DNA of 64,000 bases, from positions 2,460,044-2,524,043 of the forward strand of contig CM055890.1 in NCBI GenBank assembly GCA_029582165.1, read 5' to 3'. Below are positions 13,478 to 26,928 of this stretch, piece after piece. The translations under genes and the position numbers were made by a program. Origin of the DNA: Portulaca oleracea (Eukaryota > Streptophyta > Magnoliopsida > Caryophyllales > Portulacaceae). How positions within the stretch are numbered: position 1 is the first letter of the stretch; each line of letters opens with the position of its first letter. The notes under the pieces were generated by a model. It did not search any database. It was given only the letters and a program-made list of their open reading frames with translations, and was not told where the DNA came from.

Positions 13478-15417
13478 GCACCAAGCCCTTTGAACCCCCC
13501 ATAAGCCCGGGTGGACGAGATGGACTCGTGAGGGTTTGTAGCGGCTGTACTCACAAAAGCCAAAGAAAAAGGAGAGAGGGAAAGTGAAAACAAAACTGAA
13601 GAAAACAATAAGAAAGAAAAACAAGGGCTTCAATTTACAAGCTCACGCAATACAAACTAAGAAAACGCGATTAAACCTCCCAAAGTAACCGTTAGGAGCT
13701 TCTCACAAATGCCAAACTAAGAAAAAGCTCGATCTTGAAGGTTTTTAACTCCCTATACCTTGTAACAAGCGAAACCCCGCAGCAAAAACACAACAAGGGT
13801 TTAACGGGAACCAAAAGACTTTAAAAACTCGCGTCCGAATTTGAAAACAACGAAACAACCGAGAGGAGTGTTGTCCTCCCTCGCATTTGGTCGCCCTTGG
13901 CTTGGTGAGGGCCGTAGGTGATGCAAGGAGACGCTCTTCTTAGAAGCAAAACCTTTCTTTTCTTTCTTCTTTTTCTCTTTTTTTTTTCTTTTTGGTTTTT
14001 AAAAGTCGGTATTAGCCTTACTTTCGGGAATTGGACCACCCATATAAGGGGTATAGCCTCCAACCACTGTCTTTTCCATACGCCTCTCCGTCGCAAAGCG
14101 ATATAGGAGGAGGGTTAAGGGGTATCCAAAGCCGTACCACGAATACCGGGCCCGTGTAGGTTGGCTAAGTGTATGGTGGTTAACGTCTTCAGCGACACGC
14201 TCCACTTATTCAGGTTATTATATCTTATGAAAGCTTTCTTCTTTCTTTTCTTTTCTTTTTGCACTTTTTTCTTTTGCTAAACGAGAAACAAAACAAACTC
14301 ATACACAAGCCTTTAGAATCTCCGGCTTCCCAGCAAAGCGAGAAAGGAACGGGAGTCTCACAAGACACTTAATGAAGGGAGTCTTTTAAGGATAAGTCTC
14401 GACTAGAACCCGAGTTAGGGTCGAAAATGTTCCAACCGATTACTTTTAGAAAGAAGTTTAAGAACGGCTTCTCAACTTCGATAACGAGATCCAGGAAACA
14501 AAGCAAAACAAAAACAAACCGAAAGGAAAAATGAAAAGGTTTTCACTCCCTTTTTTCTCCATTTTCACACAAATTTTTAAATTTTAAGCAAAAACTAGGA
14601 AACAAAGAACGAAACCACTAGGTGATCTAGCTGCAACTAGTTGACTCTAGGTATGGTTTATGATCATGAAAGGATGATAGACTTTAGGGTGAAAACAACA
14701 CAAACACACTATGTTCAGTCAAAAAGGTGAAACAATGGGTGTCGGGATGCAAACGGGAATGAGGAAATGGGTTTCGCAACAAGAGAGTAACGAGAAAGGG
14801 AAATGAAATGATAATTCCGTTAGAAAACACCCACCGGACTTCCTCTTTCAAGGATAGTCTGGATTAACTTCCTCTTTCAAGGGTGAAGATCCCACCGTGG
14901 CTACGATCAGAGTGACCGTGACCACGGTCTAGTTCAGGGGCAAGGTCTCTTCACTTTGGTTTTGGCTCCATCATACCGTGGCCACGGTTAATATGACCGT
15001 GGGCACCGTCTCTCTTGTCCACAGTTTCCTTTAGAGTACTCTTCAGCCGTTGCCTCCGCTTCCGCTGCCTTTCGACATGATCAACCCTTCTAATCCTCTG
15101 CCTTTGACACGACCAGGGCTCGGGGAATCTTAGGGAATCTCGGGATTCCCAAGATTGGTGCAAAATTGGCCCATTTAGAATCGTTTTGAGTGAAACCCTT
15201 CGGAAACTACAGAGTAACTAAAACGCATTAAAAGTTATTAAAAAAAACTACTATACAAGTCAAAAGCCTAATGATTTAGGCAGTATTTACACACGAAATC
15301 GGGTCTAAACACCCCCCACACTTAAACCTTTGCTCGTCCCGAGCAAAAACAAAACAAACAAAACAAACTAACACAAACTCCTCTGTCGTGGGAGAGAAAC
15401 GAGTGCATTTAGCATAT
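13478..15417 (-). repeat. Array unit 8, short form (1940 bp)
   Basis: A local deletion at about 13925 shortens the GGGGAGGCGCCGCTC stretch. It shares the CCGTGGCCACGG dyad variant with unit 5. Confidence 0.9.
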
Positions 15418-17357
15418 GCACCAAGCCCTTTTAACCCCCCGGAAGCCCGGGTGGACGAGATGGACTCGTGAGGGTTTGTAGCGGCTGTACTCACAAAAGC
15501 AAAAGAAAAAGGAGAGAGGGAAAGTGAAAACAAAACCGAAGAAAACAATAAGAACGAAAAACAAGGGCTTCAATTTACAAGCTCACGCAATCCAAACTAA
15601 GAAAACGCGATTAAACCTCCCAACGTAACCGTTAGGAGCTTCTCACAAACGCCAAACTAAGAAAAAGCTCGATCTTGAAGGTTTTTAACTCCCTACACCT
15701 TGTAACAAGCGAAACCCCGCAGCAAAAACACAACAAGGGTTTAACGGGAACCAAAAGACTTTAAAAACTCGCGTCCGAATTTGAAAACAACGAAACAACC
15801 GAGAGGAGTGTTGTCCTCCCTCGCATTTGGTCGCCCTTGGCTTGGTGAGGGCCGTAGGTGATGCAAGGGGAGGCGCCGCTCTTCTTAGAAGCAAAACCTT
15901 TCTTTTCTTTCTTCTTTTTCTCTTTTTTTTTCTTTTTGGTTTTTAAAAGTCGGTATTAGCCTTACTTTCGGGAATTGGACGGCCCATATAAGGGGTATAC
16001 CCTCCAACCACTGTCTTTTCCATACGCCTCTCCGTCGCAAAGCGATATAGGAGGAGGGTTAAGGGGTATCCAAAGCCGTACCACGAATACCGGGCCCGTG
16101 TAGGTTGGCTAAGTGTATGGTGGTTAATGTCTTCAGCGACACGCTCCACTTATTCAGGTTATTATATCTTATGAAAGCTTTCTTCTTTCTTTTCTTTTCT
16201 TTTTGCACTTTTTGCTTTTGCTAAACGAGAAACAAAACAAACTCTTACACAAGCCTTTAGAATCTCCGGCTTCCCAGCAAAGCGAGAAAGGAACGGGAGT
16301 CTCACAAGACACTTAATGAAGGGAGTCTTTTAAGGATAAGTCTCGACTAGAACCCGAGTTAGGGTCGAAAATGTTCCAACCGATTACTTTTAGAAAGAAG
16401 TTTAAGAACGGCTTCTCAACTTCGATAACGAGATCCAGGAAACAAAGCAAAACAAAAACAAAACGAAAGGAAAAACGAAAAGGTTTTCACTCCCTTTTTT
16501 CTCCATTTTCACACAAATTTTTAAATTTTAAGCAAAAACTAGGAAACAAAGAACGAAACCACTAGGTGATCTAGCTGCAACTAGTTGACTCTAGGTATGG
16601 TTTATGATCATGAAAGGATGATAGACTTTAGGGTGAAAACAACACAAACACACTATGTTCAGTCAAAAAGGTGAAACAATGGGTGTCGGGATGCAAACGG
16701 GAATGAGGAAATGGGTTTCGCAACAAGAGAGTAACGAGAAAGGGAAATGAAATGATAATTCCGTTAGAAAACACCCACCGGACTTCCTCTTTCAAGGATA
16801 GTCTGGATTAACTTCCTCTTTCAAGGGTGAAGATCCCACCGTGGCTACGGTCAGAGTGACCGTGACCACGGTCTAGTTCAGGGGCAAGGTCTCTTCACTT
16901 TGGTTTTGGCTCCATCATACCGTGGCTACGGTTAATATGACCGTGGGCACGGTCTCTCTCGGCCACAGTTTCCTTTAGAGTACTCTTCAGCCGTTGCCTC
17001 GCTCACGCCTTCGACATGATCAACCCTTCTAATCCTCTGACTTTGACACGACCAGGGCTCGGGGAATCTTAGGGAATCTCGGGATTCCCAAGATTGGTGC
17101 AAAATTGGCCCATTTAGAATCGTTTTGAGTGAAACCCTTCGGAAACTACAAAAGTAACTAAAATGCATTAAAAGTTATTAAAAAAAACTACTATACAAGT
17201 CAAAAGCCTAATGATTTAGGCAGTATTTACACACGAAATCGGGTCTAAACACCCCCCACACTTAAACCTTTGCTCGTCCCGAGCAAAAACAAAACAAAAC
17301 AAAACAAACTAACACAAACTCCTTTGTCGGGGAGAGAAACGAGTGCATTTAGCATAT
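15418..17357 (-). repeat. Array unit 9, short form (1940 bp)
   Basis: Near-consensus unit with a deletion at about 16998-17010, where CCGCTTCCGCTGCC is shortened. Its left part matches unit 6 in several single-base variants, such as CTACACCTTG near 15695. Confidence 0.9.
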
Positions 17358-19303
17358 GCACCAAGCCCTTTGAACCCCCCAGAAGCCCGGGTGGACGAGA
17401 TGGACTCGTGAGGGTTTGTAGCGGCTGTACTCACAAAAGCCAAAGAAAAAGGAGAGAGGGAAAGTGAAAACAAAACTGAAGAAAACAATAAGAACGAAAA
17501 ACAAGGGCTTCAATTTACAAGCTCACGCAATCCAAACTAAGAAAACGCGATTAAACCTCCCAAAGTAACCGTTAGGAGCTTCTCACAAACGCCAAACTAA
17601 GAAAAAGCTCGATCTTGAAGGTTTTTAACTCCCTATACCTTGTAACAAGCGAAACCCCGCAGCAAAAACACAACAAGGGTTTAACGGGAACCAAAAGACT
17701 TTAAAAACTCGCGTCCGAATTTGAAAACAACGAAACAACCGAGAGGAGTGTTGTCCTCCCTCGCATTTGGTCGCCCTTGGCTTGGTGAGGGCCGTAGGTG
17801 ATGCAAGGGGAGGCGCCGCTCTTCTTAGAAGCAAAACCTTTCTTTTCTTTCTTCTTTTTCTCTTTTTTTTTTCTTTTTGGTTTTTAAAAGTCGATATTAG
17901 CCTTACTTTCGGGAATTGGACCACCCATATAAGGGGTATACCCTCCAACCACTGTCTTTTCCATACGCCTCTCCGTCGCAAAGCGATATAGGAGGAGGGT
18001 TAAGGGGTATCCAAAGCCGTACCACGAATACCGGGCCCGTCTAGGTTGGCTAAGTATATGGTGGTTAATGTCTTCAGCGACACGCTCCACTTATTCAGGT
18101 TATTATATCTTATGAAAGCTTTCTTCTTTCTTTTCTTTTCTTTTTGCACTTTTTTCTTTTGCTAAACGAGAAACAAAACAAACTCATACACAAGCCTTTA
18201 GAATCTCCGGCTTCCCAGCAAAGCGAGAAAGGAACGGGAGTCTCACAAGACACTTAATGAAGGGAGTCTTTTAAGGATAAGTCTCGACTAGAACCCGAGT
18301 TAGGGTCGAAAATGTTCAACCGATTACTTTTAGAACGAAGTTTAAGAACGGCTTCTCAACTTTGATAACGAGATCAGGGAAACAAAGCAAAACAAAAACA
18401 AAACGAAAGGAAAAATGAAAAGGTTTTCACTCCCTTTTTTCTCCATTTTCACACAAATTTTTAAATTTTAAGCAAAAACTAGGAAACAAAGAACGAAACC
18501 ACTAGGTGATCTAGCTGCAACTAGTTGACTCTAGGTATGGTTTATGATCATGAAAGGATGATAGACTTTAGGGTGAAAACAACACAAACACACTATGTTC
18601 AGTCAAAAAGGTGAAACAATGGGTGTCGGGATGCAAACGGGAATGAGGAAATGGGTTTCGCAACAAGAGAGTAACGAGAAAGGGAAATGAAATGATAATT
18701 CCGTTAGATAACACCCACCGGACTTCCTCTTTCAAGGATAGTCTGGATTAACTTCCTCTTTCAAGGGTGAAGATCCCACCGTGGCTACGGTCAGAGTGAC
18801 CGTGACCACGGTCTAGTTCAGGGGCAAGGTCTCTTCACTTTGGTTTTGGCTCCATCATACCGTGGCTACGGTTAATATGACCGTGGGCATGGTCTCTCTC
18901 GGCCACAGTTTCCTTTAGAGTACTCTTCAGCCGTTGCCTCAGCTTCCGCTGCCTTTCGACATGATCATCCCTTCTAATCCTCTGCCTTTGACACGACCAG
19001 GGCTCGGGGAATCTTAGGGAATCTCAAGATTCCCAAGATTGGTGCAAAATTGGCCCATTTAGAATCGTTTTGAGTGAAACCCTTCGGAAACTACAAAAGT
19101 AACTAAAACGCATTAAAAGTTATTAAAAAAAACTACTATACAAGTCAAAAGCCTAATGATTTAGGCAGTATTTACACACGAAATCGGGTCTAAACACCCC
19201 CCACACTTAAACCTTTGCTCGTCCCGAGCAAAAACAAAAAAAAACAAAACAAACTAACACAAACTCCTCTGTCGTGGGAGAGAAACGAGTGCATTTAGCA
19301 TAT
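17358..19303 (-). repeat. Array unit 10, short form (1946 bp)
   Basis: Near-consensus unit. It carries a few private substitutions, such as GGGCATGGTC in the dyad region near 18890, and no large indel. Confidence 0.9.
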
Positions 19304-21251
19304 GCACCAAGCCCTTTGAACCCCCCGGAAGCCCGGGTGGACGAGATGGACTCGTGAGGGTTTGTAACGGCTGTACTCACAAAAGCCAAAGAAAAAGGAG
19401 AGAGGGAAAGTGAAAACAAAACTGAAGAAAACAATAAGAACGAAAAACAAGGGCTTCAATTTACAAGCTCACGCAATCCAAACTAAGAAAACGCGATTAA
19501 ACCTCCCAAAGTAACCGTTAGGAGCTTCTCAAAAACACCAAACTAAGAAAAAGCTCGATCTTGAAGGTTTTTAACTCCCTATACCTTGTAACAAGCGAAA
19601 CCCCGCAGCAAAAAAACAACAAGGGTTTAACGGGAACCAAAAGACTTTAAAAACTCGCGTCCGAATTTGAAAACAACGAAACAACCGAGAGGAGTGTTGT
19701 CCTCCCTCGCATTTGGTCGCCCTTGGCTTGGTGAGGGCCGTAGGTGATGCAAGGGGAGGCGCCGCTCTTCTTAGAAGCAAAACCTTTCTTTTCTTTCTTC
19801 TTTTTCTCTTTTTTTTTCTTTTTTGTTTTTAAAAGTCGGTATTAGCCTTACTTTCGGGAATTGGACGGCCCATATAATGGGTATACCCTCCAACCATTGT
19901 CTTTTCCATACGCCTCTCCGTCGCAAAGCGATATAGGAGTAGGGTTAAGGGGTATCCAAAGCCGTACCACGAATACCGGGCCCGTGTAGGTTGGCTAAGT
20001 GTATGGTGGTTAATGTCATCAGCGACATGCTCCACTTATTCAGGTTATTATATCTTATGAAAGCTTTCTTCTTTCTTTTCTTTTCTTTTTGCACTTTTTG
20101 CTTTTGCTAAACGAGAAACAAAACAAACTCATACACAAGCCTTTAGAATCTCCGGCTTCCCAGCAAAGCGAGAAAGGAACGGGAGTCTCACAAGACACTT
20201 AATGAAGGGAGTCTTTTAAGGATAAGCCTCGACTAGAACCCGAGTTAGGGTCGAAAATGTTCCAACCGATTACTTTTAGAAAGAAGTTTAAGAACGGCTT
20301 CTCAACTTCGATAACGAGAGCAAGGAAACAAAGCAAACCAAAAACAAAACGAAAGGAAACACGAAAAGGTTTTCACTCCCTTTTTTCTCCATTTTCACAC
20401 AAATTTTTAAATTTTAAGCAAAAACAAGGAAACAAAGAACGAAACCACTAGGTGATCTAGCTGCAACTAGTTGACTCTAGGTATGGTTTATGATCATGAA
20501 AGGATGATTAGACTTTAGGGTGAAAACAACACAAACACACTATGTTCAGTCAAAAAGGTGAAACAATGGGTGTCGGGATGCAAACAGGAATGAGGAAATG
20601 GGTTTCGCAACAAGAGAGTAACGAGAAAGGGAAATGAAATGATAATTCCGTTAGAAAACACCCACCGGACTTCCTCTTTCAAGGATAGTCTGGATTAACT
20701 TCCTCTTTCAAGGGTGAAGATCCCACCGTGGCTACGGTTAGAGTGACCGTGACCACGGTCTAGTTCGGGGGCAAGGTCTCTTCACTTTGGTTTTGGCTCC
20801 ATCATACCGTGGCTACGGTTAATATGACCGTGGGCACGGTCTCTCTCGGCCACAGTTTCCTTTAGAGTACTCTTCAGCCGTTGCCTCCGCTTCCGCTGCC
20901 ATTTGACATGATCAACCCTTCTAATCCTCCGCCTTTGACACGACCAGGGCTCGGGGATTCTTAGGGAATCTCGGGATTCCCAAGATTGGTGCAAAGTTGG
21001 CCCATTTAGAATCGTTTTGAGTGAAACCTTTCGGAAACTACAAAAGTAACTAAAACTCATTAAAAGTTATTAAAAAAAACTACTATACAAGTCAAAAGCC
21101 AAATGTTTTAGGCAGTATTTAGACACGAAATCGGGTCTAAACACCCCCCACACTTAAACCTTTGCTCGTCCCGAGAAAAAACAAAACAAAACAAAACAAA
21201 CTAACACAAACTCCTCTGTCGTGGGAGAGAAACGAGTGCATTTAAGCGTAT
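19304..21251 (-). repeat. Array unit 11, short form (1948 bp)
   Basis: Last short-form unit, next to the long units. It has more private substitutions than the units to its left, as expected towards an array edge. Confidence 0.9.
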
Positions 21252-22642
21252 GCACCAAGCCCTTTGAATCCCCCGACAGCCCGGGTGGACGAGATGGACT
21301 CGTGAGGGTTTGTAGCGGCTGTACCCACAAAAGCCAAAGAAAAAGGAGAGAGGGAAAGTGAAAACAAAACCGAAGAAAACAAAAAGAACGAAAAACAAGG
21401 GCTTCGATTTACAAGATCTCGCAATCCAAACTAAGAAAACGCGATTAAACCTCCCAAAGTAACCGTTAGGAGCATCTCACAAATGCCAAACTCAGAAAAA
21501 GCTCGATCTTGAAGGTTTTTAACTCTCTACACCTTGTAACAAACGAAACCCCGCACTAAAAACACAACAAGGGTTTAACGGGAACGAAAAGACTTTAAAA
21601 ACTCGCGTCCGAATTTGAAAACAACGAAACAACCGAGAGGAGTGTTGTCCTCCCTCGCATTTGGTCGCCCTTGGCTTCGTGAGGGCCGTAGGTGATGCAA
21701 GGGGAGGCGCCGCTCTTCTTAGAAGCAAAACCTTTCTTTTCTTTCTTCTTTTTCTCTTTTTTTTCTCTTTTTGGTTTTTAAAAGTCGGTATTAGCCTTAC
21801 TTTCAGGAATTGGACGGCCCATATAAGGGGTATACCCTCCAACCACTGTCTTTTCCATACGCCTCTCCGTCGCAAAGCGATATAGGAGGAGGGTTAAGGG
21901 GTATCCAGTGCCGTACCACGAATACCGGGCCCGTGTAGGTTGGCTAAGTGTGTGGTCTTTAATGTCTTCAGCGACACGCTCCACTTATTCAGGTTATTAT
22001 ATCTTATGAAAGCTTTCTTCTTTCTTTTCTTTTCTTTTTGCACTTTTTGCTTTTGCTAAACGAGAAACAAAACAAACTTAGACACAAGCCTTTAGAATCT
22101 CCGGCTTCCCAGCAAAGCGAGAAACGAACGGGAGTCTCACAAGAGACTTAATGAAGGGAATCTATTAAGGATAAGTCTCGACTAGAACCCGAGTTAGGGT
22201 CGAAAATGTTCCAACCGATTACTTTTAGAAAGAAGTTTAAGAACGACTTCTCAACTTCGATAACGAGAGCAAGGAAACAAAGCAAAACAAAAACAAAACG
22301 AAAGGAAAAACGAAAAGGTTTTCACTCCCTTTTTTCTCCATTTTCACACAAAAATTTTTAAATTTTAAGCAAAAACTAGGAAACAAAGAACGAAACCACT
22401 AGGTGATCTAGCTGCAACTAGTTGACTCTAGGTATGGTTTATGATCATGAAAGGATGATAGACTATAGGGTGAAAACAACACAAACACGCTATGTTCAGT
22501 AAAAAAGGTGAAACAATGTTTGTCGGGATGCAAACGGGAATGACGAAATGGGTTTCGCAACAAGAGAGTAACGAGAAAGGGAAATCAAATGGTAATTCCG
22601 TTAAAAAACACCCACCGGACTTCCTCTTTCAAGGATAGTCCG

Positions 22643-24031
22643 GATTTACTTCCCCGAAATCCATAGACAGACCCGGGAAAGTTAATAGAATGGAATTTCC
22701 TAGTTGGTTTCTATTCGCTTTCGCGAACTAGAACACTAACTATCCTAATTCCTACCTTCCAACAAGCATTGGATGTATTCAAGATGCTTTCGCACCCAAA
22801 TACATCCCACTTGAGGGAAGGATAGGATTAGGAAGTTGATTTCCTAACTAGTTACTCACTAAGATTGCTAACGCAAACCTAATCCCCCATTCACACCCTT
22901 AATATCTCCCTAACCCATTCAGGTTCTAGCCACTAAACATCCTAACTATCATGATAATAACATCAACAACTTCATTCATGCTTAAAAGAGTAAACAAGAT
23001 GACAATAAACATTCAACAATACCAACAATATCAATAATAACTAAAAACAGAGATTAATAAATAAGCAATAAATTAGAGAGAGAAAGGTTAAGAAATGCTC
23101 ATTGATTGTGATGACAAGGGAGAAAACTTCAGAATAATAAAGCTCAAATGCTCCAAAGTTGAGAATAATCTTCAAACTTCCAATAAAAATCAAGAGAATC
23201 CAATACATTAACTAATAATCTCAGCAAAGATCTTCCTTAATCCCTATAATCTAAGACTTAAAATGTGATAAAGAGTGCTAAAGTATCATAAAAGATAGGT
23301 GAAGCTGTTGTTTGGATTCCCCCTAGCTAAAGTGACCTAAATACAATAAATAGTAATCAAGGTTGTTACTCAAAACTCATCATTTTACACAACTGACAAA
23401 ACTGGCCCGCAGGGGACCGTGGGCACGGTCAGGGTGACCGTGGCCACGGTCCTGCATAAGGCATACAATTTCTTCTCTTCGCATCACATCACCGTGGGCA
23501 CGGTCCCCATGCACCGTGGTCACGGTCTAGGCGATTAGGGCTGACAACTTTTCGCTCCTTCGCACCGCCGTGGCTCACGGAGACCGTGGCGCCGTCTTCG
23601 GCCAGCTTCTTCCTTAGGCAAGGTGAAGATCCCACCTCGGCTATGGTCAGAGTGACCGTGACCACGGTCTAGTTCGGGTGCAAGGTCTCTTCACTTTGGT
23701 TTTGGCTCCATCATACCGTGGCTACGGTCTCTCTCGGCCACAGTTTCCTTTAGTGTACTCTTCAGCCGTTGCCTCCGCTTCCGCTGCCTTTCGACATGAT
23801 CGGCCCTTCTAATCCTCTACCTTTGACACGACCAGGGCACGGGGAATCTTAGGGAATCTCGGGATTCCTAAGATTGGTGCAAAATTGGCCCATTTAGAAT
23901 CGTTTTGAGTGAAACCCTTCGGAAACTACAAAAGTAGCTAAAACGCATTAAAAGTTATTAAAAAAAACTACGAAACAAGTCAAAAGCCTAAGGATTTAGG
24001 CAATATTTAGACACGAAATCGGGTCTAAACA
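22643..24031 (-). mobile_element. Truncated Athila-like LTR inside array unit 12
   Basis: On the minus strand the LTR starts at 24031 with TGTTTAGACCCG, directly after a C-rich stretch that serves as the polypurine tract. It runs to about 22643. The expected LTR 3' end and tRNA primer site are missing, so only the 5' 1.4 kb of the LTR was carried into the array. The U3-like part holds the dyad cluster. Confidence 0.75.
23409..23600. promoter_or_regulatory. Cluster of CCGTG/CACGG inverted repeats in LTR U3, unit 12
   Basis: Several near-palindromes of the form ACCGTGNNCACGGT occur in about 190 bp. One is perfect over 16 bp: GACCGTGGCCACGGTC at 23436-23451. They lie a few hundred bases inside the LTR start, in the U3 part. 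Their role is inferred only from position. Confidence 0.6.
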
Positions 24032-25529
24032 CTGCCCCACACTTAAACCTTTGCTCGTCCCGAGTAAAAACAAAACAAAACAAAACTAACTAACACAAAC
24101 TCCTCTGTTGTGGGAGAGAAACGAGTGCATTTAGCATATGCACCAAGCCCTTTGAACCCCCCGACAGCCCGGGTGGACGAGATGGACTCGTGAGGGTTTG
24201 TAGCGGCTGTACCCACAAAAGCCAAAGAAAAAAGAGAGAGGGAAAGTGAAAACAAAACCGAAGAAAACAAAAAGAACGAAAAACAAGGGCTTCAATTTAC
24301 AAGATCTCGCAATCCAAACTAAGAAAACGCGATTTAACCTCCCAAAGTAACCATTAGGAGCATCTCACAAACGCCAAACTCAGAAAAAGGTCGATCTTGA
24401 AGGTTTTTAACTCCCTACACCTTGTAACAAGCCAAACCCCAAAGCAAAAACACAACAAGGGTTTAACGGGAACCAAAAGACTTTAAAAACTCGCGTCCGA
24501 ATTTGAAAACAACAAAACAACCGAGTGGAGTGTTGTCCTCCCTCGCATTTGGTCGCCCTTAGCTTGGTGAGGGCCGTAGGTGATGCAAGGGGAGGCCCCG
24601 CTCTTCTTAGAAGCAAAACCTTTCTTTTCTTTCTTCTTTTTCTCTTTTTTTTTCTTTTTGGTTTTTAAAAGTCGGTATTAGCCTTACTTTCGGGAATTGG
24701 ACGGCCCATATAAGGGGTATACCCTCCAACCACTGTCTTTTCCATACGCCTCTCCGTCGCAAAGCGATATAGGAGGAGGGTTAAGGGGTATCCAGTGCCG
24801 TACCACGAATACCGGGCCCGTGTAGGTTGGCTAAGTGTATGGTGGTTAATGTCTTCAGCGACACGCTCCACTTATTCAGGTTATTATATCTTATGAAAGC
24901 TTTCTTCTTTCTTTTCTTTTTTTTTTTGCACTTTTTTCTTTTGCTAAACGAGAAACAAAACAAACTCAGACACAAGCCTTTAAAATCTCCGGCTTCCCAG
25001 CAAAGCGAGAAAGGAATGGGAGTCTCACAAGACACTTAATGAAGGGAGTCTATTAAGGATAAGTCTCGACTAGAACCCGAGTTAGAGTCGAAAATGTTCC
25101 AACCGATGACTTTTAGAAAGAAGTTTAAGAACGACTTCTCAACTTCGATAACGAGATCCAGGAAACAAAGCAAAACAAAAACAAAACGAAAGGAAAAACG
25201 AAAAGGTTTTCACTCCCTTTTTTCTCCATTTTCACACAAAATTTTTTAAATTTTAAGCAAAATCTAGGAAACAAAGAACGAAACCACTAGGTGATCTAGC
25301 TGCAACTAGTTGACTCTAGGTATGGTTTATGATCATTAAAGGATGATAGACTTTAGGGTGAAAACAACACAAACACGCTATGTTCAGTCAAAAAGGTGAA
25401 ACAGTGGGTGTCGGGATGCAAACGGGAATGAGGAAATGGGTTTCGCAACAAGAGAGTAACGAGAAAGGGAAATCAAATGGTAATTCCGTTAGAAAACACC
25501 CACCAGACTTCCTCTTTCAAGGATAGTCC

Positions 25530-26928
25530 GGATTTACTTCCCCGAAATCTATAGACAGATCCGGGAAAGTTAATAGAACGGAATTTCCTAGTTAGTTTCT
25601 ATTCGCTTTCGCGAACTAGAACACTAACTATCCTAATTCCTACCTTCCAACAAGCATTGGATGTATTCAGGGATCTTCCGCACCCAAATACATCGCACTT
25701 GAGGGAAGGATAGGATTAGGAAGTTGATTTCCTAACTAGTTACTCACTAAAATGCTAACCCAAACCTAATCACCCATTCACACCCTTAATATCTCCCTAA
25801 CCCATTAAGGTTCTAGCCACTAAACATCCTAACTATCATGATAATAACATCAACAACTTCATTCATGCTTAAAAGAGTAAACAAGATGACAATAAACATT
25901 CAACAATACCAACAATATCAATAATAACTAAAAACAGAGATTAATAAATAAGCAATAAATTAGAGAGAGAAAGGTTAAGAAATGCTCATTGATTGTGATG
26001 ACAAGGGAGAAAACTTCAGAATAATAAAGCTCAAATGCTCCAAAGTTGAGAATAATCTTCAAACTTCCAATAAAAATCAAGAGAATCCAATACATTAACT
26101 AATAATCTCAGCAAAGATCTTCCTTAATCCCTATAATCTAAGACTTAAAATGTGATAAAGAGTGCTAAAGTATCATAAAAGATAGGTGAAGCTGTTGTCT
26201 GGATTCCCCCTAGCTAAAGTGACCTAAATACATTAAATAGTAATCAAGATTGTTACTCAAAACTCATCATTTTACACAACAGACAAAACTGGCCCGCAGG
26301 GGACCGTGGGCACGGTCAGGGTGACCGTGGCCACGGTCCTGCATAAGGCATACAATTTCTTCTCTTCGCATCACATTACCGTGGGCACGGTCCCCATGCA
26401 CCGTGGTCACGGTCTAGGCGATTAGGGCTGACAACTTTTCGCTCCTTCGCACCGCCGTGGCTACGGTCCTGGGAGACCGTGGCCACGGTCTAGTTCGGCC
26501 AGCTTCTTCCTTAGGCAAGGTGAAGATCCCACCTCGGCTATGGTCAGAGTGACCGTGACCACGGTCTAGTTCGAGTGCAAGGTCTCTTCACTTTGGTTTT
26601 GGCTCCATCATACCGTGGCTACGGTCTCTCTCGGCCACAGTTTCCTTTAGAGTACTCTTCAGCCGTTGCCTCCGCTTCCGCTGCCTTTCGACATGATCGG
26701 CCCTTCTAATCCTCTGCCTTTGACATGACCAGGGCACGGGGAATCTTAGGGAATCTCGGGATTCCCAAGATTGGTGCAAAATTGGCCCATTTTGAATCGT
26801 TTTGAGTGAAACCCTTCGGAAACTACAAAAGTAGCTAAAACGCATTAAAAGTTATTAAAACAAACTACGAAACAAGTCAAAAGCCTAAGGATTTAGGCGG
26901 TATTTAGACACGAAATCGGGTCTAAACA
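25530..26928 (-). mobile_element. Truncated Athila-like LTR inside array unit 13
   Basis: Second copy of the long LTR fragment. It starts on the minus strand at 26928. For a minus-strand element this is the outermost 5' LTR terminus, and it coincides with the array edge. Confidence 0.75.
26300..26490. promoter_or_regulatory. Cluster of CCGTG/CACGG inverted repeats in LTR U3, unit 13
   Basis: Same cluster as in unit 12, better preserved. Perfect 16-bp palindromes GACCGTGGCCACGGTC lie at 26323-26338 and 26475-26490, with imperfect copies between. Confidence 0.6.

Larger units (their letters stand above)
21252..24139 (-). repeat. Array unit 12, long form (2888 bp)
   Basis: This unit holds about 945 bp more than the short form, placed at about 22650-23620 between CGGATTTACTTCC and CAAGGTGAAGATC. 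The extra DNA is LTR sequence with further CCGTG/CACGG dyads (23409-23600). In every short unit it is replaced by about 26 bp that repeat a nearby CTTCCTCTTTCAAGG. The long form is therefore probably ancestral. Confidence 0.9.

Noticed and set aside
23409..26490. Palindrome clusters as a CRISPR array
   Set aside because: The dyads are irregularly spaced, variable and inside an LTR, in a plant genome with no cas genes.
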